From Anthopleura xanthogrammica (taxonomy: Eukaryota; Cnidaria; Anthozoa; Actiniaria; Actiniidae): a stretch of DNA of 64,000 nt. The translations under genes were made by a program, and so were the position numbers. The stretch is from positions 1,762,501 to 1,826,500 of the forward strand of contig OZ025217.1 in assembly GCA_964019055.1 (NCBI GenBank). The letters run 5' to 3'. Numbering within the stretch: position 1 is the first letter of the stretch; every line of letters starts with the position of its first letter. This document shows, piece by piece, positions 25,975 through 38,597 of the stretch. A model generated the notes under the pieces. It had not been told where the DNA came from. It was given only the letters and a program-made list of their open reading frames with translations, and ran no database searches.

Positions 25975-26535
25975 TTCTCAGTTTATCTACAAGAATTTGA
26001 AAGCCGATTTTTAAACCTCTAAACTCTAAAACTTCTAAAAAAAATACTTTATGTACAGACACCTGAACACTAGTTGAACTCTATTCCTTTATTCTGCATC
26101 TACAAGAACTCCAAAGCCGATTTTCAAACTTCTAAACTCGTAAACATACTTTATGTACAGACACCTGAACACTAGTTGAACTATATTCCGTTATTTATGT
26201 ATCTACAAGAATTCAAAAGCCGATTTTCAAACTTCTAAACTCGTAAACATACTTTATGTACAGAAACCTGAACACTAGTTGAACTATATTCCGTTATTTA
26301 TGTATCTACAAGAATTCCAAAGCCGATTTTCAAACTTCTAAACTCGTAAACATACTTTATGTACAGACACCTGAACACTAGTTGAACTATATTCCGTTAT
26401 TTTTGTATCTACAAGAATTTGAAAGCCGATTTTCAAACTTCTAAACTCGTAAACATACTTTATGTACAGACACCTGAACACTAGTTGAACTATATTCCGT
26501 TATTTTTGTATCTACAAGAATTCCAAAGCCTATTC
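25975..26535. repeat. Tandem repeat, about 103 bp x 5
   Basis: The unit contains 'tttcaaacttctaaactcgt', 'aaacatactttatgtacaga', 'cacctgaacactagttgaac' and 'tatctacaagaatt-caaagcc'. The three central copies are nearly identical and the outer ones diverge. Confidence 0.92.
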
Positions 26536-26833
26536 CCAGAAATTCTAATGATACGAAAGATTTTATAAAGAAAAGAACACATATGTTGCCTGTAGGCTAG
26601 ATCTTTTCTCGAGAGCAAAATATGTGATAGAGAATCTATATTAATTCCAAGTAGCAACACATTTCAATATTAAGTAATATTTCTTTAGGTGGAAGAGGTA
26701 GTGCAATACGAGGCAATATAGGGAGGCACATTTAGTCGGATATCAATGTGTGTTAAAATGAAATAAAAATGAAATTTGAGAAGAAACTTAGGCTTAAGGG
26801 ATGTGCCTTGTTTCCTGGTTGTCCAAGGATACA

Positions 26834-27125
26834 ACAAACAAACAAACAAACAAACAAACAAACAAACAAACAAACAAACAAACAAACAAACAAACGAACA
26901 AACAAACAAACAAACAAACAAACAAACAAACAAACCAACGAACAAACAAACAAACAAACAAACAAACAAACGAACGAACGAACGAACGAACGAACAAAAA
27001 AAAACAAAAAAAAAAAACGAACGAACGAACAAACAAACAAACAAACGAACAAACGAACAAACAAACAAACAAAAACAAAACAAAAAACAAAAAACGAACG
27101 AACGAACAAACAAACAAACAGAAAC
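26834..27125. repeat. (CAAA)n/(CGAA)n microsatellite
   Basis: About 290 bp of CAAA units with blocks of CGAA, consistent with local A-to-G variants spreading by slippage. Open frames in five readings (Lys/Thr/Asn/Gln and Phe/Val/Cys/Leu) are repeat artefacts. Confidence 0.97.
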
Positions 27126-28024
27126 GAGGTAAGAAAAAAGAAATAAGATTTTTGCAGCAACCGTAAAAAACATCGACACAAACAGCATCTACAACAGCAG
27201 CAGCAACAGCAATATTAGCAACAAGAAAAGCACTATTTGAAAAAATTCCGCATCTTACAAAATTACGCCTAAAAAAATTCCCTGAGGCTCAACGAAAACT
27301 CAAACTCCGTATCTTCAACATCTTCTTGTTTTAATGAACAAATTCACAAGCGCGGATTGTTTTAGTTCAATATCACCTTGATGTGATCTCGCCAGAAAGA
27401 TGTACCAGATATTGTACGTGCAGAAAATATAACGAAAATTCAGGTCAAGTTCACTCGGTTGATTCTATTTATGGCCATATACCAAATATACCCCACACGG
27501 TGTGAAATAACGGTTAATGTGATTTTAAGTACCATCTAAGTACTGGAATATATCAATTATTGAACTCTATTACGAGAGGATAGACAAATTAACGTTTTGA
27601 AAATCTTTCATATTTGAAATTCGATGGTTGCCTTAAGAAAAGGGATGTTCCAAGTTGTCACAATGGTTGAGAAAGTAAGCTCATTTTGTGTTAACGGAGT
27701 GATCTTAAGTACAATAAGTGCTTACATATGTGTGTCTATTCAACTCTATTTGAAGAAAATTGACTCGTTTTTTCCTTGTTAGCTTTAAGGGAAGTAGTAG
27801 AATACCCTAAGGGTCAGGGAAATGGTCTCACCAGGAATATTAATGAGGTAATACATCAATTATGTTTTAATTTAGATTCCCTGCTTTGGTCACCAGAGAC
27901 GCTGTAAAGATTGTAAATCAGAGACAGTTGATAAAGATAATGATCTGTTAATGGTGATGAGGGACACAAGATGTGAAAATACACGTAAAGTTGACGAATA
28001 GGTGAAACGGGCTTGGTTATTAGG

Positions 28025-28640
28025 GTATTTATGTTTGGATAAATTGATGACATGGGATGGGATGGATGGATGAATGGATGGATGGTATGAGGTAAATGAC
28101 ACGGGATGGTCGGATGGGTGGGTTGATGGATGGATGATGGATGGATGGATGGAAGAATTGCATGGGATGGACGAATGGATGGTAGAATGGATAAATGACA
28201 TGGGATGGATGGATGGATGGATGGATGGATGGATGGATGGTTGGATGGATGGATGGATGGATGGATGGATGGATGGATGGATGGATGGATGGATGGATGG
28301 ATGGATGGATGGATGGATGGATGGATGGATGGATGGATGGATGGATGGATGGATGGATGGATGGATGGATGGATGGATGGATGGATGGATGGATGGATGG
28401 ATGGATGGATGGATGGATGGATGGATGGATGGATGGATGGATGGATGGATGGATGGATTGTATGAATCGATGAAAGAATGATATGGAATAAATTAATGGG
28501 TTTGTGTGAGGTTGAATGGATGAATAAAAAAATGGGATAGGATGAATGGAAGGATGAATGGCATTGAGTAAATAACATGGGATGGATTAAAAATGCCATG
28601 GCATGGATTGAATAAATGAAATGAATGCACAAACGGAGCC
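28025..28640. repeat. (GGAT)n microsatellite, pure core 28203-28458
   Basis: About 60 near-perfect GGAT units form the core, with degenerate GGAT/GAAT flanks on both sides. The repeated Met-Asp-Gly-Trp and Ile-His-Pro-Ser frames are artefacts. Confidence 0.97.
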
Positions 28641-29301
28641 ACAAGATTAAAGAACCTTTCAGAAAGCATTTCTAAATGGGGATTTTCCACAGTATGCATA
28701 ATTAGATTTCACGTAAGTAGGATTATCGTATATATAGGAAGGATATTCTCGACACAACCAATATATCAAACTTTATATCATAAACATACAATTCCCTAGT
28801 ATAGAAAAAAATAACATTGTAGTGAAGCCAAAAAAAAAAAATTAACGAAATACAAACGTTTTTAGGTTTCGTCACTTTTGGCGGGAAAAACTGTCATGAT
28901 CATAACGCGTGTGGCGAAGTAGAGTCATGAAGGGTTTGATAGGAATCAATGTAATCTTTTGCTTAATATTGCTTAACTCAAGAAATACACTGAAAGCCGT
29001 TCTTTTTAACACCTGCCATCGAGCGTGACATTACGAGAAGTAATCCTATTGTGATAGGTACTAACAATGTAAAAAAAATACGCTCGGAGTTGCGTATAAT
29101 ACTCAAGGAAATTGGGAAATAAATCAAGTACAGTGATTTTAATTTTCCCAAAGTTTTATAATTAGTGAGTAATGGTCAAAGTAAAACAAAAACAAACAAT
29201 GGAACTAGTGTCTACTACTGTGTATTATGCTTAATATTTCAGTTCTTACTGGCCGAGTAAAATCTTCCGAAAACAAACAAACCAAACCTCAGTTGTATCA
29301 A

Positions 29302-29345
29302 ACCCTGAAACAACTTCTGGTCTGATATCTGTCAAGATACAGCAG
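29302..29345. repeat. 57-bp minisatellite, partial copy
   Basis: 'aaccctgaaacaacttctgg' and 'tctgatatctgtcaa' match part of the reverse-oriented unit. The remainder is lost. Confidence 0.5.
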
Positions 29346-29572
29346 GCTCGCAGACACTTAGGATTTAGAATTATCTTTTTTGGAGGAAAAATTTTGGAAT
29401 TTATATTACATTTTGAAGAATGTTTATATCAGACTAGTTTTCTTCTCTCATAGATATTTACTGAATCAAGAATAATTTCAAGCGAATTCAAGTACAAAAA
29501 AAAAGGTTGACGTAATAAAACTTATTTCTATATCTTAAAAGTTTTAGCCTGGAATTCGTAGTAATGACTGAC

Positions 29573-29624
29573 TGACGTCATAACAAAATATTCTGACGTC
29601 ATAACAATATATATTCTGACGTCA
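29573..29624. promoter_or_regulatory. Three tandem CRE palindromes (TGACGTCA)
   Basis: Exact TGACGTCA octamers occur at 29573, 29594 and 29617, within short repeats 'tgacgtcataacaa-atat-ttc' of 21 and 23 bp. TGACGTCA is the consensus for CREB/ATF proteins. No gene start was found nearby, so any role is inferred, and the motif may simply have been multiplied with the short repeat. Confidence 0.5.
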
Positions 29625-29770
29625 TTTGTTGTGAACATGCAAACTGTTTGGCGCGAAAATTGGCGGCTATTAACTGTCTGCTTCGTATGTATATATGTAT
29701 AATATATATGTTTCTAAGTTACTGATTCGTTGTTCTCAAGACTGTGGATGGACTTTGTCTATCTATTCAA

Positions 29771-29910
29771 CACTTCCCATTCATCGGTTTACTCGTCAAA
29801 CACAAAGCACACAGTCGAGGCTGCAAGGTTCAAATTTGAATAATCCGCTACCTTGTAGCCTCGATTTAATGCTTTGCGTTTGACGAGTGAACCGATGTAT
29901 GGAAAATGGC
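29771..29910. mobile_element. Palindromic MITE-like element
   Basis: The left arm 'catcggtttactcgtcaaac' with 'cacaaagcac' and 'gtcgaggctgcaagg' pairs with the right arm 'ccttgtagcctcga', 'gctttgcgtttgacgagtg' and 'aaccgatg'. The centre is short (about 20 bp). TATATG-rich sequence flanks both sides. Confidence 0.8.
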
Positions 29911-30092
29911 GAATATATATGTATACTACATATGTAGGATATAAATAATTATTAGATATGTAGTTCGTAAATCATAATTAGTTATGTAGACTTGATCACA
30001 TCAGCCGAGCTATACTGTAATATTTGCTATAGAACTACAGGCTTAGGTAGAAAAAATTTGCTTGAAAAGAAATGGTTTCTTTGTTATTGTTC

Positions 30093-30093
<1 letters not shown>

Positions 30094-30146
<53 letters not shown>
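30094..30146. repeat. (ATT)n microsatellite
   Basis: About 17 ATT units followed by interrupted copies. Confidence 0.95.
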
Positions 30147-30149
<3 letters not shown>

Positions 30150-30954
30150 TATCATTATTAATACCAGACATCATTAATGAAAGCTGATTGATAATTGCAG
30201 GTGAAAAAGATTATTGTATTTTTAGATTTACTGTTAGTTATTATAACAATATTCTGGTAATCCTCATCTACTCAAACCTGTTTCTAGCTCTCATTCTCTC
30301 TCTCGCTACTTTTTTATCTTTTTCTCATTTTTTCTCTCTCTTTTACTTATCACAAAAACAAGTAAAATAAAATTAATTCTATTCCGTATACTTATTACAC
30401 TGGCTCAAATGACCACGTAAAATGGCGGTCCCTTATCTCCTAAACCTAGACCATTCAACATGTCGGCCTACGAGTTTAACAACGCTTAGTTACGACCATC
30501 ATATGTTACCGTTTCTAAATATAGCCACAACCCTCATTCTCCTTTTCCATTTTAAGAAACTATTTTATTATTTGTCCCTACTTCGAGGCAAAAGCGAGGC
30601 GCCTTTGGGTCCAAATGTACCCAGATGTAAAAATAATGGCTTCTAAATACAAGTAGTAAATTAACTTCCCCATGACATAATTCTGTAACGTGTAAAAATG
30701 TCAGTGAGTATATATCTTATTTGGAGAGTCTACTATTAGAATAACTTACACTAACTACACGATACTGCCTCGGGGAAGAGTTTAATAGCTGGGATAAGAA
30801 TAAGCTAAGGTTTTGCAGACACTTTGAGGTATCATTTAGAGAGGTTTTTTTTTTACAGTGAAGTACTGAAAAAAAAGTTCTGCATGAGACAAATTGCTGT
30901 GATTTGGAGACTGTTAATGTTGAAGTGATTTGTTGATGAATATGAGATATGGAA

Positions 30955-31235
30955 AATACAGAAAGAAAGAAAGGAAGCAAGAAAGGAAGGAAGGAAGAAA
31001 GAACGAAAGGAAGCAAGGAAGGAAGAAAGGAAGGATAAGAAAGAAAGAAAAACAAACGACAAAAGAAAGTAATAAATAAACAAATAAATAGATAAAAAAA
31101 TAAATAATTAAAATACGAAGGGGAACGTCGATTCTACATTTTGAAATATTTTCCTTCAAGTGATGAAACCGAAGCAAATACGAAGCAAAATAAAATGAAC
31201 GAAGAAAAGAAAAGAAAAGAAAAAAAGACAGGTCG
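30955..31235. repeat. Purine-rich AAGG/AAAG/AAAT tracts
   Basis: Irregular AAGG and AAAG units (30955-31060), AAAT/AAAC units (31065-31110) and AAAAG units (31198-31225). Confidence 0.85.
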
Positions 31236-31239
31236 TTTG

Positions 31240-33190
31240 AGTAGAAATATTTGTTTTTGTAAATTAAGAAAATACTGCCCAATGAAAAGGAAATCCTTCA
31301 TAAATATGGAAATGTAAATTGTGTAAAAAGAAACGTTGATCAGTTGTGTTCCTTGAAGTGGAATAACTCGATATGAAGTGAGGTGTTAGAACCTCGAGAG
31401 TAAACATTTAGTCTTTCCTGATTTTGTTCTACTTTGATTCATTGGATTCGTTAAAAAACTGAATAAAGAATGGAATCAGGCTTCGATTTAGGCTTCAAAA
31501 AGATATGTTGTAATACGATTCAAAAATAAAAAAATATTAGTGAGAAAAAAACGTATGGAAGTTAAAATTATCTTTCGTTTGGAAGACAATAGAAGTTTTA
31601 AGTTTGTCGTACCTTTTTACGTTTTTTCTTCAGTGTTTGTCTTTCAGCGCTTCCCCTTTAGACACAACCAGGAAAGACTATCCAGTTTATCAATGCCTAA
31701 AACATCTCATCGACAGGAACTAACTCGCTTATTACCGTACACTGGAAATAAATAAATATCACACATAAGTTTCAAGTTAAATGCAAAAAATATACAAGAT
31801 ACATTAGCCCACGTTATTAATGATAACGAGGAAAATTTGTCAAACTCATTAATGTTCTTATGACAAATGAAAAGCAGTTCTGAACGCAAATGACTTTTTT
31901 GAGAATCTAACAGCGATCGTTGACATAGTGACACAATATGAATTTTAGCTCGAACTAAGTGCATTCCTTCTAATGTTTGGGTATAAAGCGCCAATATCGA
32001 GTACTAAGTGTCGCGTCTTACATTTACTAAGCGTTGTCGAATACAGTATCGAAGTGAGATAGTAATCTACACTGAGGTGTTCGTACGGTAGGGGTGCAAT
32101 ATTGGGGTTTAATTGTCAGGGTTTAAGGTTTATAATTTCAGAATAAGAACAGAATTTTAAAATGGATCAACGAGGGATCAAAATTATTAGGAAAGGAATA
32201 TGTTAGGAAATACGAATCGAAATGAGAAAATAATGACTTTGATAGTTTGAGAGAAAGAAGGCAACACATTGAGTATTTTTTCTGGGGGGAGGGGTGGGGT
32301 GGGCAGCTAAAAATTGACAGATATGAAAGGGAGGAACAGTAAGTAGCAACCACTAGTGTAGGGGGTTCATGAAAAAAGATAGTGTCTCTGGGGATGAGGT
32401 CAGTTGATCTTTATGATTAAGTAAGTAGGTAAGTAATGATTTGGTTGGCATTTTTTACACTATACTACATCGTTTATGCTCCAAATAAATTGATACTAAG
32501 ACTAAACAAAAATAGGTTTTGTAGTTCTGGTTTTTATGCCTGAATATATTATGTTATTTCTGTATTTTTTCTTTTCGAAGAACTGTAATTTCATAGATAT
32601 ATTTAGCAGTTATTTTTTTGTGTATTTTTCGCTAGTTAGTGTGGTTAAGTTTTGTTTATTAACAGGGACATTTTGTAAAAGTGACAGTGATATCTTTCTC
32701 TGTCTTTATGTAAAAATCTTTTCCCCCGTTGTATCTCGAGCATTTAAGCGAGAAGTGAGCTTATCTTCTATACATACTTTCATGATGACGTCTCAACAAC
32801 CCACCCTTAAAACCATATTTTTTTCCTGTCCTTTTTTTCTATCTCATTCAGTTCAATTATTTCCTTTTCTTTCTAGAATCGACCTCACATTTTATCCTTT
32901 GGGCTATGTATGTAACAGCCTGAAACCACGCAGTTCCTCGTGTGGCAAATTCAGATAATGGTGCCTATTAAAAGCAAATCGCCAAAGGCAATTACTGAAA
33001 CCCACGTCAATAGCATTTTTCTCTAATAATCTGGAGAAAAAAAACCGCCCTCAGGTTCGTGCTGGAGGGCTAAGCTATAAAACCTAAATCACACTGGAAT
33101 GATAATTAGAAAACCAAAGGTTAAAAGATTTTTTAAGTACGTAAACACCCAGTCCAAAATAGGTCGCCTAACTAGCTAAATGCTGACGTG
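31240..33190. other. Intergenic stretch without supported features
   Basis: Several open frames of 70-140 codons occur here but are AT-driven and hydrophobic or Phe/Ser-rich. They lack splice or domain support. Confidence 0.5.
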
Positions 33191-33192
33191 AA

Positions 33193-33312
33193 GAAACCTC
33201 TTTAGGCTGGGCGTAATGTTTTCCCATTTTGAACCAGTTCTCTAGAGTATCATTTCTTTGTTTAACGGTTGCGCATGAGAAGACACATGAATATGGATAC
33301 AACTCAAACCTA
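33193..33312. mobile_element. MITE fragment (TAGACCTC family), rearranged half
   Basis: The left arm 'cctctttaggctgggcgtaatg' and 'ttttcccattttgaacca' are followed by the interior read in the opposite direction ('tatcatttctttgtttaacgg', 'gcgcatgagaagacacatg', 'atatggatacaactcaaac'), compared with 55672-55869. The second arm is missing. Confidence 0.75.
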
Positions 33313-33764
33313 CAAAAAGAGATGTATTGGCTACAATAGGTAAAACATGTTAGTTTAGCCTGGTTTCAGCTTCTAAAACACCCTCGTTATAATTTACCGC
33401 GATGACTCGAGCTGAAATTTCTTTCATACTTTCATGTTAGCTTCGCATCTAAGGTAAAAATCTCAAGCTGTAAACAAGGAAGAGCGAAGCCACTTATGTA
33501 AATCGACTGTATCAAGTTATTAAACTCTTATAAATCAAACATAGCTTGTATTCGCTTAGAAACAGTCATCTTTTTAAGGATGAATTGAGTTTCTATTGTT
33601 TCTTTAGAGATCAATCTTCATGCACAGGTCGTAGTGACGTCATTCTTCACAATAATTGAAGCTATCTGTTTATTATGACCGGCTTGGTTTCATTCAGATG
33701 TTGAAATTTAAAAAAAATGCATTTGAGATGTATGATAAGGTATTCTCTGATGTCGTTAAATTCC

Positions 33765-34070
33765 TTTTGTCTTCCCTTTCCTTTCCTTTGCTTTTTTAAT
33801 TTTTTCTTTTCTATTTCTTTTTTTTTCTTCCTCTCTTATCTTTCCTATCCTCTCCTTAGCTTTTCTAAGCTTTTCTATTCCTTTCTTTTGTCTTTTCTTT
33901 TCCATTCCTTTGCGTTGCGTTGCGTTGCTTTCCACTCCTCTCCTTTTCTTTTCCTTTCTTTCCTTTCCTTTCCTTTTCTATTTCATTTCTTTTAATTCTT
34001 TTCTTTCCGTTTCCATTTCTTTCATCGTCTTTCCTTCTGTTTTTTTTTTTTAACATTCTTTTTCCTTTTC
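33765..34070. repeat. Homopyrimidine (TTTCC/TTTTC) tract
   Basis: About 300 bp of irregular pyrimidines with a short 'gcgttgcgttgcgttgc' run near 33911. Confidence 0.92.
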
Positions 34071-34079
34071 CTTTCCAAA

Positions 34080-37000
34080 GCGGAAACCAAAGCTAGTTCG
34101 TTGAGCAAGTCCAAGATAGAGCGCAATCCAATTAAAATGCACTCATGTCGTCACGAGAAACCTCGCGTGCTCAAACAACTTACCGTCGTGTTTCTACACA
34201 TGTGACGTATTTAAAACAACAAGGCGAATCGCAACAAGGTCAAAAGCCCGCCAATTCTTCCAGTCATCTTCGATGAATGATCAATAAAAGATGCTACAAA
34301 AGTCTATCTAGATACACCAATCATGATAACTTCAATGGTTCTTTTCCCTGAAACAATACGACCTTTAACACTAACCGCGACATAAAAAAATAAACGGCAA
34401 TGGCAGAATTCTTTACCAAGGTTATTTTGAAGCGAAACGTGACATAATGTTGTCCGCAGATCGCTTTCTCTGACTCCGCATTCGGAAACATCTGTCCTAT
34501 TTTATAGAAATTTCAAAAGTTGTCCGGAAGATAAGAAAGCTATGAACGGCAATGAAGTGGGCGTATATATACGAAGAAACCCGAGCTTTAATCAACACCT
34601 TCATGATTCGGATGTTGCGAACAAAAACATTTTTGCTATCAGGAATAGTCACTAAGTTAGCAGACTTTTGAAACGTTCCTGTTTGCATTTCTCAGTTTGT
34701 CATTTGCCCTCTCCGAGACTTGCATCGCGTTCGGCACTCGCCTCCAGTGAGCTAGGGACGCGTTTTGGTGCACGTCTGCTAAGCTAAATACACCGACTTT
34801 AGTTATTTCCTTATTGACTAGTTTTAGTTCATTTTAAGGGCGTCTTAATAAGGCTTTACTCTTCCAAGAGTCATCTGCTTTAGTCTTACGCACACTCACA
34901 CCCTGACACTACAGGCCTTAAACAAGTGCCACATTTTGTTGCAAATGGGGATAGAAAATTTACACTGAAAGACCAACGAAAAGACTATACCTTAACTGAT
35001 TCCAATGAATCCCTAAAAACATACTACAAGCATGGCCGTCATTGCTTCAACATTCATCCCAAAATATATTTTCTTTTACAAAATCTTGAAATCCCTGTTT
35101 AATTTCAACCGAATGCCGACGTTTTCAGTGACCTAGCTGGCTCCAAAACGAATCCTATTATTGGACGACTATGATACGATCAAGAGCTCCTTTACCTTAT
35201 AACTGTAAATTAATAGCATAAAATCTTATTATAAACTTCACGAGATACGAAAAAAGATTTGATAAACAACATTTAAGAGTGTGATAGCGGAATTTTCATC
35301 CGAAAATTTGTTTGAAAATTTCAAAGTATTTTGTCAGCGTCGATTTGTCAAAGTATCAGGTCCTTGGTACTGAGATCCCTTCCTGCTAAGTAGCGTGAAA
35401 TCTATCCATACAGCCAAGAACGGAATGAAAAAACCGTACCCAAATCCGCTTAGTGTGCTTCATATCCTAAGCCATGATAAGATAATACAACACATTGACT
35501 ACTAGTTTTCATAGATCAGTGAAGAGCTCGAGGTTAGTTAGAACAGCGTTTATACGTGCTGCGATTGTGCGATTCCATAACTCGTGTTCTCGCAAAAGAA
35601 GCATTCTATGGAAGCTCTTTTTGAACTGTTTCTCTTTGAGAAAGTTTTAAGGTAGTTGTATTTTTATCCTATCAGTTAAGCAGTGTGGTGAAGGGATCGC
35701 ATTTGTTTAGGTTTACAAGGTAAACTATCATGCAAAGTTGATAAACATTTAGTCAGGTGTAAATCCTGTTGTAAAGTTGATAGTCATAACATACCTTCAG
35801 ATGTTGTGAAAGAAGAGTATCTTCTCCTTCGATTCCGAACCCAAAACAGGAACTAAAACTCTTCCAGCGCTCTAGAATGGAATGACAGTCACCAACAATG
35901 TAAATAAACTTGAAAGACCAAGACAGCAAGTTTACACAACTAATTCTTTTTTCTAAAGACGAATTAAAGTTTAGCAGAGCTGAGTGTTCGTCCACAGTGT
36001 CAAAGCTTACTGGATCAGACGAGGAGCGTGTTTATTTGCCGCTCACGACATCGTACTCCTCAAGTTAATCTCAATGAGCCACCAAGGAGAATTTAAGAAC
36101 AATCCAAAGCCCAGTAGATTTGTAGACTATTTATAGCTGTCCATATCTGGGAGTGAGAGGATAGGTGCCCAATTACCTAATCTTTTATCCCAACACGCGA
36201 TTTAACCCGCGCTCATAAATTTGGATCCTCAAGATGAGTTGCGTTTGTAAATTCCTTAAAATGACCTCACTGAATCTAAAATCAACACGAACAATTGAAG
36301 CTAAACCAAGAATATCGTTCCTCTGCCCTATGGGGTCATACTTCATGTCAATTTGTGTATCTTTCCTCTAGAAAAGATAATCGAATTTACATCTTCCCAC
36401 GATAGTTTGTTCAAGTTGGATCGTGTCCTTGCGCAGCCGAATACGGAAGTTCTGCAAGCTAAACTGTTTTTATTGCGGCTACGATTTCCCTTCACTAGGC
36501 TTTTGGAGTTATCGTTATGAACACTTTGGAAGAGATTATGATCTTAGCCTCCAGATGAATAGGGTCTTGTGACAATAAGCTATTTTGAAAACCAATAAAC
36601 CGGGCTGAAGATCTCTAAAATAATGAAGACGTTTCGAGATCAAAATTATTGGAATCCGTCAAGCCCTCTTTTTACTCTTAGCGTATTTGACAGCAAAGTA
36701 AAAAAGTTTGCCCAAGAAAACAAACAAAACTCGGAACAAACAAAATTAATAAAGAGATAACAGTTTGACACTTTGGAAACTATTCCATCCTTGCTTGGAA
36801 TTATGGGGTATGGATTAATCACGTGGGTTCTTTCCTTTGAGGTCCGAACCTTCGTAGATTTTTGCAGATTTATTGGGAGTGTGTTTTATTGGTTATGGAA
36901 TCCAGTAGACTCCGAGATTATGGAGATTATACCTGACGCGTTCTGATAAAAATGTTTGTGCGAGATTAGGATCCAGAATTAATATCCCTAGATTAGAATT

Positions 37001-37310
37001 ATTATTACCCCTTAATACGAATTATTGGTCTAAAACACTTGAAGGAATGTAGATAACCCATAAAAAACGTGCTCAATGTAAACTCTGCTAAATTTCTATT
37101 ATAAACTGCACTCAATTCTTTAAACCTCCGTTTGGTAAAGTAAATTGAGGTTGGTTTTTGTTTGGGTTTGTTTTGGGTGGTGCTGGCAGGACTCATATAT
37201 TTTAGCCCACCTTGGTGCTCGATGTTATGACGTGGTAATGAAATCTGAAGTCTTTTATGTGTGAAATATTTAAGATATGGTTGTAATGGAGTCTGTGAGA
37301 CGTAGAATCT
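34080..37310. other. Intergenic, one weak candidate exon
   Basis: There is no strong repeat and no confirmed gene. The only weak coding signal is the candidate exon at 35795-35871. Confidence 0.5.
35795..35871 (-). CDS. Weak candidate exon, unknown
   Basis: A 77-nt open stretch on the minus strand lies between 'attccattctag' and a GTATGT donor. It would enter in phase 1 and leave in phase 0. It encodes about 25 residues (R-W-K-S-F-S-S-C-F-G-F-G-I-E-G). No partner exon or recognised motif was found, so chance is likely. Confidence 0.15.
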
Positions 37311-37317
37311 CATCTAA

Positions 37318-37962
37318 TTAAGAGATTCTTTGATACACCACGTTAATATATATACATATATAGATTATTATGATACTGATTGTTACTATGACTGTTGCTG
37401 ATTCTAGGCCCTGTCCTGGGGTCCAATGCCACATGAAGAGATTCTTTGATATACCACGTTAATATATACATATATAGATTATTATGATACTGATTGTTAC
37501 TATGACTGTTGCTGATTCTAGGCCCTGTCCTGGGGTCCAATGCCACATGAAGAGATTCTTTGATATACCACGTTAATATATACATATATAGATTATTATG
37601 ATACTGATTGTTACTATGACTGTTGCTGATTCTAGGCCCTGTCCTGGGGTCCAATGCCACATGAAGAGATTCTTCAATATATATACACATGTATAGATAA
37701 CTATGATTATGATTATTAATGTTGCTGATTCTAGGCCCTGTCCTGGGGTCCAGTGCCACGATGAAGAGATTCTTCAATATATATACACATGTATAGATAA
37801 CTATGATTATGATTATTAATGTTGCCGATTCTTAGCCCTGTCCTGGGGTCTAATGCTACGATAAAGAGATTCTTCAATATATATACACATGTATAGATAA
37901 CTATGATTATGATTGTTAATGTTGCCGATTCTTAGCCCTGTCCTGGGGTCTAATGCTACAAT
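37318..37962. repeat. Tandem repeat in two subfamilies, about 118 bp x 3 then about 100 bp x 3
   Basis: All units contain 'gattcta-gccctgtcctgg' and 'ggtc-aatgc-ac' and end 'gaagagattctt'. The first three also hold 'gatataccacgttaatatat' and 'gatactgattgttactatg'. The last three replace this with 'caatatatatacacatgtat' and 'aactatgattatgatt'. A minus-strand frame with a repeated A-L-D-P-R-T-G-P-R-I-S motif spans four units. I treat it as repeat-derived. Confidence 0.93.
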
Positions 37963-38404
37963 GTCCTATTGTTTTAAAAATGATCAACATTCAGCTTGTG
38001 TTTTTTTCGAGCAGCAGCGAGACACAAGATACTAATGTCGGGAAACAAACCACGTGGAAATATTTTACGGGTTTATCAACACGTTTCCCGTTGATGTCAA
38101 ACTAATATTGCGATTAGGGTTGACTCGGTAACATTTAAAAATAGAAGTGCCTTTGATCAAAAGAAGGATCGTTTCTACCATTTCTACTAGATGTAAGTTG
38201 AAAAGGCTCTGCAGGAAGTTAACGTGTTTTTACAGTAAAATCAACTAAATGTAGTGTATGAGAGACTATTTCAAAACGGGTACATGGACTTTTATGACTT
38301 ATATTGATACTTTTATATCGTTCTTACCACTGATGTAATCTCAATTTTAGGCAATACATAATCAATTGTTAAAATTGCATGTTCTAAAAACAGTTTGACC
38401 AAAT

Positions 38405-38597
38405 TGTGTAACTGCCGATATTTAGCGAACTAACCATATTTGGCTACAAGACCATATTTAGATAACTGACCACAATAGGCTGACTGACTTTATTTGGCAA
38501 AATTGACCATATTTGGGAAACAGGCCAAATTTGGCTAAAAGACCATATTTGGCAAACTGACCATAATTGACAAACTGACCAAATTTGGCTATTTCCT
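38405..38597. repeat. Short interspersed motif, about 18-20 bp
   Basis: 'actgaccatatttggc-aa' recurs about ten times with variants (accatattt, gaccaaatttggct, accataattg), in irregular register. Confidence 0.8.

Noticed and set aside
26685..27188. Long Phe-Val-Cys-Leu and Lys-Gln-Thr-Asn ORFs
   Set aside because: Translations of (CAAA)n/(CGAA)n; every frame is open.
28074..28481. Long Met-Asp-Gly-Trp repeat protein and the opposite-strand Ile-His-Pro-Ser protein
   Set aside because: Translation of a (GGAT)n microsatellite. All three frames of the repeat are open and no flanking gene structure exists. The same applies to 52575-53147.
37343..37777. 144-residue minus-strand protein with four A-L-D-P-R-T-G-P repeats
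   Set aside because: It lies wholly within a tandem DNA array, and the frame breaks when the unit changes. It is kept only as part of the repeat entry.
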